Shown: positions 1 to 7,078 of the stretch, one piece after another
How the letters are laid out: the number at the start of each line of letters is the position of its first letter
Numbering within the stretch: the stretch's first letter is position 1
Source: Kitasatospora aureofaciens
Lineage (GTDB): Bacteria; Actinomycetota; Actinomycetes; Streptomycetales; Streptomycetaceae
Assembly (NCBI RefSeq): GCF_001188955.3
Contig: NZ_JPRF03000057.1
Span: forward strand, 1-37,473
Length of the DNA: 37,473 nt
Reading direction: 5' to 3'
Program-made: the position numbers and the translations under genes
The notes under the pieces: model-generated
The model's database searches: none
Told to the model about the DNA's origin: nothing
Seen by the model: the letters and a program-made list of their open reading frames with translations, nothing else

Positions 1-19
1 GAGTGTGCTCTTCCGATCT
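1..19. other. Illumina adapter remnant at contig end
   Basis: The window opens with GAGTGTGCTCTTCCGATCT. Bases 3-19 are identical to the 3' end of the standard Illumina TruSeq read-2 adapter, and the two bases before differ only by a missing C. This AT-richer stretch then changes abruptly to ~80% GC genomic sequence. The simplest reading is untrimmed adapter at the end of an assembled contig, not organism DNA. Confidence 0.93.
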
Positions 20-114
20 GCGCTGGTGCGGGGGCGGCCGTCGGCGGGCGGGGGTGGTTAGGCTGGCTGGCGCCCCCGACCGGCCGGGGCCGAACGGCGA
101 GAGAAGACGGAACG

Positions 115-1017
115 TTGCTGCAGGACATTGAGCCCTACCTGGCCTGCCCCCACTGCGCGCAGGCCCTCATCCGGCACGAGCGCAGCCTGCGCTGCCCCGC
201 CGGGCACAGCTTCGACCTCGCCAAGCAGGGCTACGTCAGCCTCCTCGCCGGTGACGCCCACACCGGCACCGGCGACACCGCCGAGATGGTCGCCGCCCGC
301 GCCGACTTCCTCACCGCCGGGCACTACCGGCCGATCGCCGACGCCCTCGCCGAAGCCGCCACCGCTCTGCTCGGAGCCGCCCCGTCGGCGGGCGCTGCCG
401 GACCGGAGACCACGGGGAGCCCGGAGGACCCGGACGGCCCGGACGGCCTGGTCGTCGACCTCGGCGCCGGTACCGGCCACTACCTGGCGCACGTCCTGGA
501 CGCCCTGCCCGGCCGGGTCGGCGCCGCCCTCGACATCTCCAAGTTCGCACTGCGCCGCGCTGCCAAGGCCCACCCCCGGATCGGCGCCGTGGTCTGCGAC
601 GCCTGGCGCCCGCTGCCGCTGCGCGACGCCTCCGCCGAGCTGATGCTCAACGTCTTCGCCCCGCGCAACGGCCCCGAGATCCGCCGCGTGCTGCGCCCCG
701 GCGGCACCCTGCTGCTGGTCTCGCCCACCGCGAACCACCTGCGCGAACTCGTCGACGCCCTCGGCCTGTTGTCGGTGGACGAGGAGAAGCAGCGTCGGAT
801 CGACGAGAAGCTCGGCCCGTACCTGACACCGGTCGACCAGCGGTCGGTCGAGTTCACCCTGCGGCTCAGCGCCCAGGACGTCCGGACCGTCGTCGGCATG
901 GGCCCGAGCGCCTGGCACACCGACGCCGACCGGCTCGCGGCCGCCCTCGCGGCCCTGCCGGAACCGGTAGAGGTGAGCGCCTCGGTGACGGTGGCCGCCT
1001 ACCGGCGTCCGCGGTAG
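115..1017 (+). CDS. RlmA-family 23S rRNA (guanine-N1)-methyltransferase
   Basis: Predicted SAM-dependent methyltransferase of the RlmA/TlrB family, which methylates N1 of a guanine in helix 35 of 23S rRNA (G745 or G748); the TlrB branch confers tylosin resistance. The N-terminus carries a zinc-binding motif: C11, C14, C27 and H31, followed by the family-typical SFD and QGYVSLL. A Rossmann SAM site (VVDLGAGTGHYLAHVL) follows at about residues 119-134, and then ALDISKFALRRAA. The protein is 300 aa, normal for the family. The TTG start at 115 is chosen because it places MLQDIEPYLACPHC exactly as in homologues. A TAGGCT -10-like box lies at 59-64, and the Shine-Dalgarno is weak (GAGAAG). The target guanine cannot be told from sequence. 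Confidence 0.87.
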   Translation: MLQDIEPYLACPHCAQALIRHERSLRCPAGHSFDLAKQGYVSLLAGDAHTGTGDTAEMVAARADFLTAGHYRPIADALAEAATALLGAAPSAGAAGPETTGSPEDPDGPDGLVVDLGAGTGHYLAHVLDALPGRVGAALDISKFALRRAAKAHPRIGAVVCDAWRPLPLRDASAELMLNVFAPRNGPEIRRVLRPGGTLLLVSPTANHLRELVDALGLLSVDEEKQRRIDEKLGPYLTPVDQRSVEFTLRLSAQDVRTVVGMGPSAWHTDADRLAAALAALPEPVEVSASVTVAAYRRPR

Positions 1018-1106
1018 TCAGCGGTGTGCGGCAGGTCCCCCACGTTGGGATGAATCTGCCGAGCAGGCACGTTTCGCCCGGTCGGGCTGCGGCTAACGTC
1101 CGACGG

Positions 1107-2567
1107 GTGAACCGCGACGCCGCCGCGCCCGCCGGGCCGGCCCCACTGCGCACCCGCGGCGCACCGGGGCCCGACCGGCCACCCGTGCCCCGCCCCACCG
1201 TCGAGGAGCTGCGGCTCACCGCCTTCAAGTCCTACCGGCGGGCCGTCCTGCCGCTGGCGCCGCTCACCGTGCTCCACGGGCCGGCCGGTGTGGGCAAGTC
1301 CAACGCCCTCGACGCCCTGGCCGTACTGTCCCGGCTCGCCCTCGGCGAGGAGATCACCGGGTCCCTCAACGGGCTGCCCGGACGCACCGGTCCGCTCGCC
1401 ACGCCCGTGCGCGGCGGCCTGGACGGGTGCGTGCCGCACGGGCGGGACGCCGTCATCCTGGGCTGCACCGTCCGCTCCCCGCGCGGCCGGATCCGGCTCG
1501 ACCTGGTGATCCGCACCGACGGGACGGTCCGGATCGCCCGGGAGTCGCTCAGCCTCGACGGCCGGATCCTGGTGGACACCGGTGAGCAGGACGTCCGCAA
1601 CGGGCGCGTCAACGTGTGCTGGCACAACGACACCCGGCAGGGGGACATCCGGGCGCCGTTGCCCAGCGGCACCATGATCAGCGCGCAGCTGCCGCTGCGG
1701 GTCGCCGGCTCGTCCACCGGCGAGCGGCTGGTGCTGGCCGCGGTCGAGGACCTGCTCACAGCGCTGCGCGAGGTCTTCCCGCTGCACCCCGTCCCGGCGC
1801 TGATGCGCGGCTGGGCCAAGGCCGACCCGCAGGCCCGGCTGCGCAGCAACGCCGGCAACATCTCGGCCGTGATCAACCGGCTCGCCCACGAGTGCCCGCG
1901 CCGCTACGGGCAATTGCTGCGGGCCGTCCAGGCCGCCGCGCCGCACCCGCTGCTCGGACTCACCCTCGCCGAGCGCGAGGGCGGGCGGCGGGTGCTGGCC
2001 GTCTTCGACGAGGGCGTGCTCGGGCGCACCGGGGCCGACCAGGCCTCCGACGGCATGCTGCGCCACCTCGCCTTCGCGGCGGTGCTGCTGACCGGGGCCG
2101 GGGTGCTCGACCTCGACGTGGCCGCCGAGGTGCCCTGGGCGCACCGGCAGCTCACCGTGCTCGCCGAGGACCTCGGGGCCGGGCTCGCCACCGAACAGGC
2201 GGCCTCGCTGCTGCGGCTGGCGCGGGACATGGCGGGGCGCAACCAGCTGCGGGTGGTGGCCGCGCTGCAGGAGCCGGGGGCGGCGCGGGAGGCGTTCGGG
2301 GCGGCCGGGGAGTCGGCGGGGGAGGTGGTGCTGGTGGAGTGCCGGCGGGACCCGGCGACGGGGGTGACGGTGCTGCGGCCGGAGGCGGCCAGGGTGCCTG
2401 TCCAGGGCGGGCGCGGGGAGGAGGGCTCGGCGGCGCGCGGGGGTGCGTCGGGGGTCGGTGGCTCGGCGGCGGCCGGTGGCTCGGCGGGCGTCGGGCGCTC
2501 GGGGGCGGCTGGGGGCGGAGGTGGCCCTGTGGTCGGGGACGGGGATGCGGTAGACCTGGGGGCGTGA
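1107..2567 (+). CDS. AAA-family (RecF/SMC-like) ATPase of unknown role
   Basis: Protein of about 486 aa with an N-terminal RecF/AAA_21-type core: LTAFKSYRRAVLPLAPLTVL, then Walker A GPAGVGKSN at about residues 58-66. A signature-like ASDGMLRHLAF lies near residue 310. The segment where Walker B and the catalytic glutamate should sit reads VLDLDVAAEVPWAHRQL and lacks a clear DE(P/A)E motif, so ATP hydrolysis may be weak or lost. The last ~50 residues are Gly/Ser/Ala-rich low complexity encoded by GGC/TCG repeats. The frame stays open upstream to 1026, but GTG 1107 removes an unlikely Arg-rich leader; the start is uncertain. The stop lies close to the MazG-like gene that follows, suggesting co-transcription. 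No specific function recognised. Confidence 0.72.
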   Translation: MNRDAAAPAGPAPLRTRGAPGPDRPPVPRPTVEELRLTAFKSYRRAVLPLAPLTVLHGPAGVGKSNALDALAVLSRLALGEEITGSLNGLPGRTGPLATPVRGGLDGCVPHGRDAVILGCTVRSPRGRIRLDLVIRTDGTVRIARESLSLDGRILVDTGEQDVRNGRVNVCWHNDTRQGDIRAPLPSGTMISAQLPLRVAGSSTGERLVLAAVEDLLTALREVFPLHPVPALMRGWAKADPQARLRSNAGNISAVINRLAHECPRRYGQLLRAVQAAAPHPLLGLTLAEREGGRRVLAVFDEGVLGRTGADQASDGMLRHLAFAAVLLTGAGVLDLDVAAEVPWAHRQLTVLAEDLGAGLATEQAASLLRLARDMAGRNQLRVVAALQEPGAAREAFGAAGESAGEVVLVECRRDPATGVTVLRPEAARVPVQGGRGEEGSAARGGASGVGGSAAAGGSAGVGRSGAAGGGGGPVVGDGDAVDLGA

Positions 2568-2599
2568 ACGAACGAGTGACGAGGGCGGGGGAGCCTGCG

Positions 2600-2986
2600 G
2601 TGAACGGGGTGCCCGGGGGCGCGGCGGAGCCCGGGGAGCTGACCTTGGAGGGGCTGCGGCAGCGGCTGGTGGAGTTCGCGGCGGCCCGGAGGTGGGAGCC
2701 CCACCACACGCCGAAGAACCTGGCGGCGGCGCTGAGCGTGGAGGCGGGGGAGCTGCTGGAGATCTTCCAGTGGCTCACGCCCGAGCAGGCGGCCGCGGTG
2801 ATGTCCGACCCGGAGCGGGCCCACCGGGTGCGCGACGAGGTCGCGGACGTGCTGGCGTACCTGGTGCAGTTCTGCACGGCGGTCGGGGTGGATCCGCTGG
2901 AGGCGCTCGCCGCCAAGATCGAACGCAACGAACACCGCTTCCCGGTGCCGGACGAAGGGGCCGACGTCAATCCTGACGTGGGCTGA
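2600..2986 (+). CDS. MazG-like nucleotide pyrophosphohydrolase
   Basis: Small MazG-type protein of about 128 aa, predicted to hydrolyse NTPs or dNTPs to the monophosphate and pyrophosphate, a house-cleaning role. The all-alpha metal-binding pattern is present: LSVEAGELLEIFQW supplies the first pair of acidic residues, and RDEVADVLAYLVQFC supplies the ExxD pair. GTG 2600 is preferred because GGGGGAG sits 7 nt upstream and good codon usage begins there. A longer form could start at GTG 2564, which would overlap the upstream ATPase stop as GTGA, but its first codons (GAA, CGA, AGG, CCT) are poor for this genome and it lacks a spaced ribosome site. The tight link to the ATPase suggests an operon. 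Confidence 0.82.
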   Translation: MNGVPGGAAEPGELTLEGLRQRLVEFAAARRWEPHHTPKNLAAALSVEAGELLEIFQWLTPEQAAAVMSDPERAHRVRDEVADVLAYLVQFCTAVGVDPLEALAAKIERNEHRFPVPDEGADVNPDVG

Positions 2987-3008
2987 TCACCCTTGGGAGG
3001 GAAGGAAG

Positions 3009-3035
3009 TTATCCACAGCCCCCGGGTTTTCCACA
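3009..3035. promoter_or_regulatory. Pair of DnaA-box-like sites
   Basis: TTATCCACA at 3009-3017 is a perfect classical DnaA box. TTTTCCACA at 3027-3035 is a one-mismatch relative. They are in the same orientation, start 18 bp apart, and lie in the short gap between the MazG-like gene and the DUF6099-like gene. Streptomyces DnaA prefers TTGTCCACA, so affinity here is uncertain. They could regulate the downstream gene or titrate DnaA. This is too few boxes for an origin. Confidence 0.5.
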
Positions 3036-3154
3036 GCTTCCGGCAAGCCCGATGCGGTCCACCCCGCCCGTTCTGCACGCTCTCCCCGTGGCCACTCCAC
3101 CGCCCCGGCGGCGGTGCTGGTCGACGGCGACGACGAGTGGAAGGAGCGGGGGCC

Positions 3155-3784
3155 ATGGAGGCGCTGCGACTGATCAAGACGGCCCGGCACGCTCTGGCGG
3201 AGGCCAGACAGGTGCCGGACGTGCTGGGCGAGGCGCGGCAGGTCGCGCTGCTCACCGAGGCGGTCGGCGCCCGGCTGGCGGAGTCCGAGGACGAGGAGCT
3301 GACGGGGCTCGGCCAGCAGCTGTCCGAGGCGGGCGCGCACGCGGCGGTCTGCCTGGACAGGTCCGTCGCCGACGGCACGCCGGTGAGCGGTGGGCGTGCC
3401 GGTCGGCTCACCGAACTCGGTGAGCTGCAGCCGACGTTGGAGGCGCTGGACGGGCTGTTGCGGGATGTCGGAGAGACGCTGGTCGTGCTGGCCTGTGGAG
3501 CCGACACCGAGAGTCTGTACTGGACGTGCATCGACGGCGTCGACGCGATGTCGGAGTGCAAGGACGTGACCGCGCGGTTGCGGGAGGCGGTCGACCGGGG
3601 CGGAGGGGTGGAGCGTACGGCGCTCGGCGGTGCGGAGCCGGAACGGGCCGGTGGGGGTTCGCCGTTACTCGTGGTCCGGCTCGGCCCGCCGGGTGAGGGC
3701 GGGCCGACGGAGGAGGAGCGGGCGCCGGACTACCGGGTGCCCGCAGCGGTCGGGGCGTCGGAGGTGTCGGTGCCGGCCGGGTAG
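3155..3784 (+). CDS. Conserved actinomycete protein, DUF6099-like
   Basis: Soluble protein of about 209 aa with no membrane segment. The N-terminus (MEALRLIKTARHALAEARQV) and the helical body resemble the Streptomyces DUF6099 family, which has no known function. The core to about residue 150 is predicted all-helical and ends with ESLYWTCIDGVDAMSEC. The last ~55 residues (Gly/Glu/Pro-rich) look disordered. The ATG at 3155 has a strong AAGGAG 8 nt upstream. The 3' end overlaps the convergent small gene at 3730-3963 by 55 bp. The family assignment is from memory of the motif pattern and is moderate; function unknown. Confidence 0.72.
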   Translation: MEALRLIKTARHALAEARQVPDVLGEARQVALLTEAVGARLAESEDEELTGLGQQLSEAGAHAAVCLDRSVADGTPVSGGRAGRLTELGELQPTLEALDGLLRDVGETLVVLACGADTESLYWTCIDGVDAMSECKDVTARLREAVDRGGGVERTALGGAEPERAGGGSPLLVVRLGPPGEGGPTEEERAPDYRVPAAVGASEVSVPAG

Positions 3785-3963
3785 GCGGCGGCCGGGGCGG
3801 TCCGGGCGCCGGACTGCAGCGCGGCGAGGTCCGCGGTCACCGAGGCGAGCAGTTCCTGCATCTGCTCAAGCAGGGTCTTGGGGGTCGCGGGCCCGGCCGA
3901 GTCGCCGACGGCCGAGCCTGTCGGGTGGCTCGGGGCCTGCGGCGTGTCAGAGGGTTCGGACAT
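3730..3963 (-). CDS. Small conserved hypothetical protein
   Basis: Protein of 77 aa starting MSEPSDTPQAPSHPTG. A central helix (TLLEQMQELLASVTADLAALQSGA, about residues 28-51) is amphipathic and Leu-rich and could form a short coiled coil. It is flanked by Pro/Ala/Thr-rich disordered ends. The start at ATG 3963 is supported by AAGAGG 7 nt upstream; the frame extends further 5' but with arginine-rich shadow sequence. The gene points away from helR and shares its ~374-bp upstream region. It overlaps the end of the DUF6099-like gene on the other strand by 55 bp. I do not recognise a function. Confidence 0.6.
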   Translation of the reverse strand: MSEPSDTPQAPSHPTGSAVGDSAGPATPKTLLEQMQELLASVTADLAALQSGARTAPAAAYPAGTDTSDAPTAAGTR

Positions 3964-4272
3964 GACGGGACCTCTTCGGATCGCGGTGGTGCGGTGTGCC
4001 GCATCGACCAACGAACCGTTCCGGCGGCCGGTCACCACGCACCACCCGATGCGGTCCAACTCCGGTGCGCCGTAAGCCGCTCGGGTGATCCGGGGTTGCC
4101 GCTGCAGCAAGGGCTGGGCTAGGAGCGCGCTACACCGGGGTGGGCCGGAGCCCTGAACAAGCACTATCGGTACCGATGCCTGCCAGGCACCGAAGGTCCG
4201 ATGCGGAGGCCCCGGCCCGGAGAAGTGGAGGGGGAGAACCCACCCCTTGCCACTCTCAACCTATAGCGCATG

Positions 4273-4295
4273 GGGGGTCTTGCGGCAAGGCCCCC
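4273..4295. promoter_or_regulatory. Rifamycin-associated element (RAE) upstream of helR
   Basis: A near-perfect 23-bp palindrome centred on G4284. The left arm is GGGGGTCTTGC (4273-4283) and the right arm GGCAAGGCCCCC includes the complement, with 10 of 11 pairs matching. The core CTTGCGGCAAGGCCCC matches the RAE consensus known upstream of rifamycin-inactivating genes and helR in actinomycetes, needed for rifamycin-inducible expression. It ends 42 bp before the helR ATG. TTGCGG within it (4280-4285), with CACAAT at 4305-4310, is a weak possible promoter. The rest of the 374-bp gap (3964-4337) shows only minor inverted repeats, such as TGCCTGCCAGGCA at 4179-4191. Confidence 0.85.
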
Positions 4296-4337
4296 GTGGT
4301 GGCTCACAATCACAGGCCTCAGATCGGAGCTGATGCC

Positions 4338-6497
4338 ATGAACCACCTGACCACCAGCGCTTTCGACCTCCCCGAGCGGCTGTCCGCCAAGGCCTCCCCC
4401 GCGCTCATCGCGGCCGACGAGCGGCACTTCGCGGCCGTCGCGGAGAGCCTGGAGCAGGCGATCGCCGAACTGTCCGGGCAACTCGACGCGGCGCACCGGG
4501 CTCCGGGCGGCGCCGGGCAGGCGGCGATGGACCGGGACATCGAGGTCCACCGGCTGAGCGCCCGGCTGCGCGCCCTGCGCCGCTACGGCCTGGACCTGTG
4601 CCTCGGGCGCATCGTGACCGCGGAGGACGCGGAGCCGCTGTACGTCGGCCGGCTGGGGCTCACCGACAGCGAGGGCCGTCGCCTGCTGGTCGACTGGCGT
4701 TCGCCCGCGGCCGAGCCGTTCTTCGCGGCGACCCATGCCGACCCGATGGGCCTGGTCAGCCGCCGACGGTACCGCTGGACCCTCGGCCGGATCGCCGACT
4801 ACTGGGACGAGGTGTTCACCGCCGAGGGCCTGGAGGGCCACGCGGCGCTGGACGACCAGTCCGCCTTCATCGCCAGCCTGGGCGGCAACCGGTCGGCCCG
4901 GATGCGGGACGTGCTCGCCACCATCCAGGCCGACCAGGACGCGATCATCCGGGCCGGCTCGCGCGGCGCCCTGGTGGTCGACGGCGGCCCCGGCACCGGC
5001 AAGACCGTGGTCGCCCTGCACCGCTCCGCCTACCTGCTGTACTCCGACCCCCGCCTCGGCCACCGGCGCGGCGGAGTGCTGTTCGTCGGCCCGCACCAGC
5101 CGTACCTGAACTACGTCGCCGACGTCCTGCCAAGCCTCGGCGAGGAGGGCGTGCGCACCTGCACCCTGCGGGACCTGCTGCCCGAGGGCGCGGATGCGCC
5201 GGAGGAGGCCGATCCGGAAGTCGCGCGGCTGAAGTCCTCGGCCGAGCTGGTGCGGGCGATCGAGAAGGCCGTCCGCTTCTACGAGGAGCCGCCGACCGAG
5301 GGCATGGTGGTCTCCACCCCCTGGGCGGACCTCTGGCTGAGCGCCGAGGACTGGTCCGAGGCCTTCGACGCCCCGGACCCGGGCACCCCGCACAACGAGG
5401 CCCGCGAGCAGATCTGGGACGAGCTGGCCGCGATCCTGCTGGACAAGCTGGAGCAGGACGAGGAGGAGGTCTCGCCCGAGCTGTTCCGGCGCTCGCTGCG
5501 GCAGGACCGCGAGCTGGTGGAGACGCTCCACCGTGCCTGGCCGCTGCTCGAAGCGGCCGACCTGGTCGGCGACCTCTGGTCGGTGCCCGCCTATCTGCGG
5601 ATGTGCGCGCCCCACCTGACTCCCGAGGAGGTCCGCGCGCTGCAGCGCAAGCACGCCCCGCAGGCCTGGACGGTCTCCGACCTGCCGCTGCTGGACGCGG
5701 CCCGCCAGCGACTCGGCGACCGCGAGGCCACGCTGCGCCGCAACCGCCACCGGGCCTCGGTGGCCGCCGAGCGCGAGCGGATGGCGGACGTGATCGGTGA
5801 CCTCATCCAGGCCGACGACGACGGCGAGGGCGTGGTGACGATGCTGCGCGGCCGGGACCTCCAGGACACCCTGGTCGACGAGGACGCGCTGCCCGGCGCC
5901 GACGGGGACCCGCTGGCCGGCCCGTTCGCCCACATCGTGGTGGACGAGGCCCAGGAGCTGACCGACGCGCAGTGGCAGATGCTGCTCCTGCGCTGCCCGT
6001 CCCGGAGCTTCACCATCGTCGGGGACCGCGCCCAGGCCCGGCACGGCTTCACCGAGTCGTGGCAGGAACGCCTCGAACGGGTCGGGCTCGACCGCACCAC
6101 CATGGCCTCGCTGAGCATCAACTACCGCACGCCGGAAGAGGTGATGGCGCAGGCCGAGCCGGCCATCCGGGCGGCGCTCCCGGACGCCAACGTGCCCACC
6201 TCGGTACGCAGCAGCGGCATTCCGGTCCGGCACGGGTCGGTGGCGGAGCTGGCGGAGGTCCTGGACGGCTGGCTCGCCGAGCACGACGAGGGCGTCGCCT
6301 GCGTCATCGGCGCCCCGGGCTTCGAGGAGCGGCCCCGGGTCCGCTCGCTCACCCCGGAGCTGGCCAAGGGGCTGGAGTTCGACCTGGTGGTCCTGGTCGA
6401 CCCGGAGGCGTTCGGCGAGGGCGTGGAGGGGGCGGTCGACCGCTACGTCGCGATGACCAGGGCGACCCGCCGGCTCGTCGTCCTGCGGACCCCCTGA
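4338..6497 (+). CDS. helR: RNA polymerase recycling motor ATPase HelR
   Basis: HelD-like superfamily-1 ATPase of 719 aa. In Streptomyces, HelR binds RNA polymerase, displaces rifamycins and releases stalled enzyme, giving rifamycin tolerance. The N-terminal ~90 residues are helical/coiled-coil, matching the arm that reaches into the polymerase secondary channel. Walker A GGPGTGKT is at residues 216-223. Walker B is HIVVDEAQEL (about residues 533-542). UvrD-like C-terminal motifs include SINYRTPEE, LAKGLEFDLVVLVDPEAF and YVAMTRATRRLVVL. ATG 4338 is chosen for its GGAG 8 nt upstream and because the frame further upstream covers the RAE. The RAE at 4273-4295 strongly supports the assignment and implies rifamycin-inducible transcription. 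Confidence 0.93.
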   Translation: MNHLTTSAFDLPERLSAKASPALIAADERHFAAVAESLEQAIAELSGQLDAAHRAPGGAGQAAMDRDIEVHRLSARLRALRRYGLDLCLGRIVTAEDAEPLYVGRLGLTDSEGRRLLVDWRSPAAEPFFAATHADPMGLVSRRRYRWTLGRIADYWDEVFTAEGLEGHAALDDQSAFIASLGGNRSARMRDVLATIQADQDAIIRAGSRGALVVDGGPGTGKTVVALHRSAYLLYSDPRLGHRRGGVLFVGPHQPYLNYVADVLPSLGEEGVRTCTLRDLLPEGADAPEEADPEVARLKSSAELVRAIEKAVRFYEEPPTEGMVVSTPWADLWLSAEDWSEAFDAPDPGTPHNEAREQIWDELAAILLDKLEQDEEEVSPELFRRSLRQDRELVETLHRAWPLLEAADLVGDLWSVPAYLRMCAPHLTPEEVRALQRKHAPQAWTVSDLPLLDAARQRLGDREATLRRNRHRASVAAERERMADVIGDLIQADDDGEGVVTMLRGRDLQDTLVDEDALPGADGDPLAGPFAHIVVDEAQELTDAQWQMLLLRCPSRSFTIVGDRAQARHGFTESWQERLERVGLDRTTMASLSINYRTPEEVMAQAEPAIRAALPDANVPTSVRSSGIPVRHGSVAELAEVLDGWLAEHDEGVACVIGAPGFEERPRVRSLTPELAKGLEFDLVVLVDPEAFGEGVEGAVDRYVAMTRATRRLVVLRTP

Positions 6498-6583
6498 AAG
6501 CCGGTCGAACGGTCCGGCCGGCGCGTCCCCCGGTCGGGTGACGGGGCTGTCGGTCGCAGCCGTCCGCAGTCCAGACCGGCGCG

Positions 6584-7078
6584 ATGGACGAGGACGAACC
6601 GATGGCGACGTGGGCCGAACGGCGGGAGCAACGACTGCGGCCGGTAGGTCAGTTGAGGTCGGTACGGCTCACGGGCGGCCGACAGTGCGGCGCCCATGTG
6701 GCGCCCGAGGGGCTGCGGCTGATCGTGCGGTGGGACGGCTGCCAGTGGCTGCCGGAGGCGGTGGCCGAGGACTACGCCGCTGCCCAGCGGATACGGGATC
6801 GAGGGCGACGGCGTACGGCGGCCGCCCTACGCGGCGTCGCGCCCGCGGAAGGCCCCGGGGCGCCACCGCCGGCCCTGAGGCGTGTACCAGCCCGCGCCGC
6901 CACGGAGAAGCCCCCGAGAACGCGGAAGGGTCCGGCGCACCCGGCGCCGGACCCCGAAGGTCCCGAGGGTCCCGAAGGTCCCGAAGGCTTGAGAGCCATC
7001 AACTACCGCATCGCGCAGCTCAGTTGTGGGCGTGCAGGTCCGCGTTCAGTCCGCCCCAGGAGCCGGAGCGGGCGATGA
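6584..7078 (+). CDS. DUF6087-like small protein with PEG repeats
   Basis: Protein of 164 aa. Residues 1-65 (MDEDEPMATWAERREQR, then GAHVAPEGLRLIVRWDGCQW and AVAEDYAAAQRI) match the Streptomyces DUF6087 pattern of unknown function. The remainder is basic and disordered with four PEG tripeptides. ATG 6584 fits the family N-terminus; ATG 6602 has the better ribosome site (GAGGA, 7 nt). The 3' end overlaps the convergent dapD stop by about 59 bp, so the last residues are coding only if this gene really runs through. The N-terminal domain is credible; the tail is uncertain. Confidence 0.6.
   Translation: MDEDEPMATWAERREQRLRPVGQLRSVRLTGGRQCGAHVAPEGLRLIVRWDGCQWLPEAVAEDYAAAQRIRDRGRRRTAAALRGVAPAEGPGAPPPALRRVPARAATEKPPRTRKGPAHPAPDPEGPEGPEGPEGLRAINYRIAQLSCGRAGPRSVRPRSRSGR
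6953..6988 (+). repeat. 9-bp tandem repeat (PEG codons), 4 copies
   Basis: Four head-to-tail copies of CCCGAAGGT (one with GAGGG, the last ending C). They keep the reading frame of the DUF6087-like gene and encode Pro-Glu-Gly repeats just before its overlap with dapD. Confidence 0.85.

Noticed and set aside
3009..3035. Replication origin
   Set aside because: Only two DnaA-like boxes, and no dnaA, dnaN or AT-rich region nearby.
4273..4295. RAE read as a terminator of the small minus-strand gene
   Set aside because: It lies upstream of both divergent genes, so no transcript ends there.
4164..6284. Long minus-strand frame opposite helR
   Set aside because: Shadow frame; helR has intact motifs, a ribosome site and the RAE.
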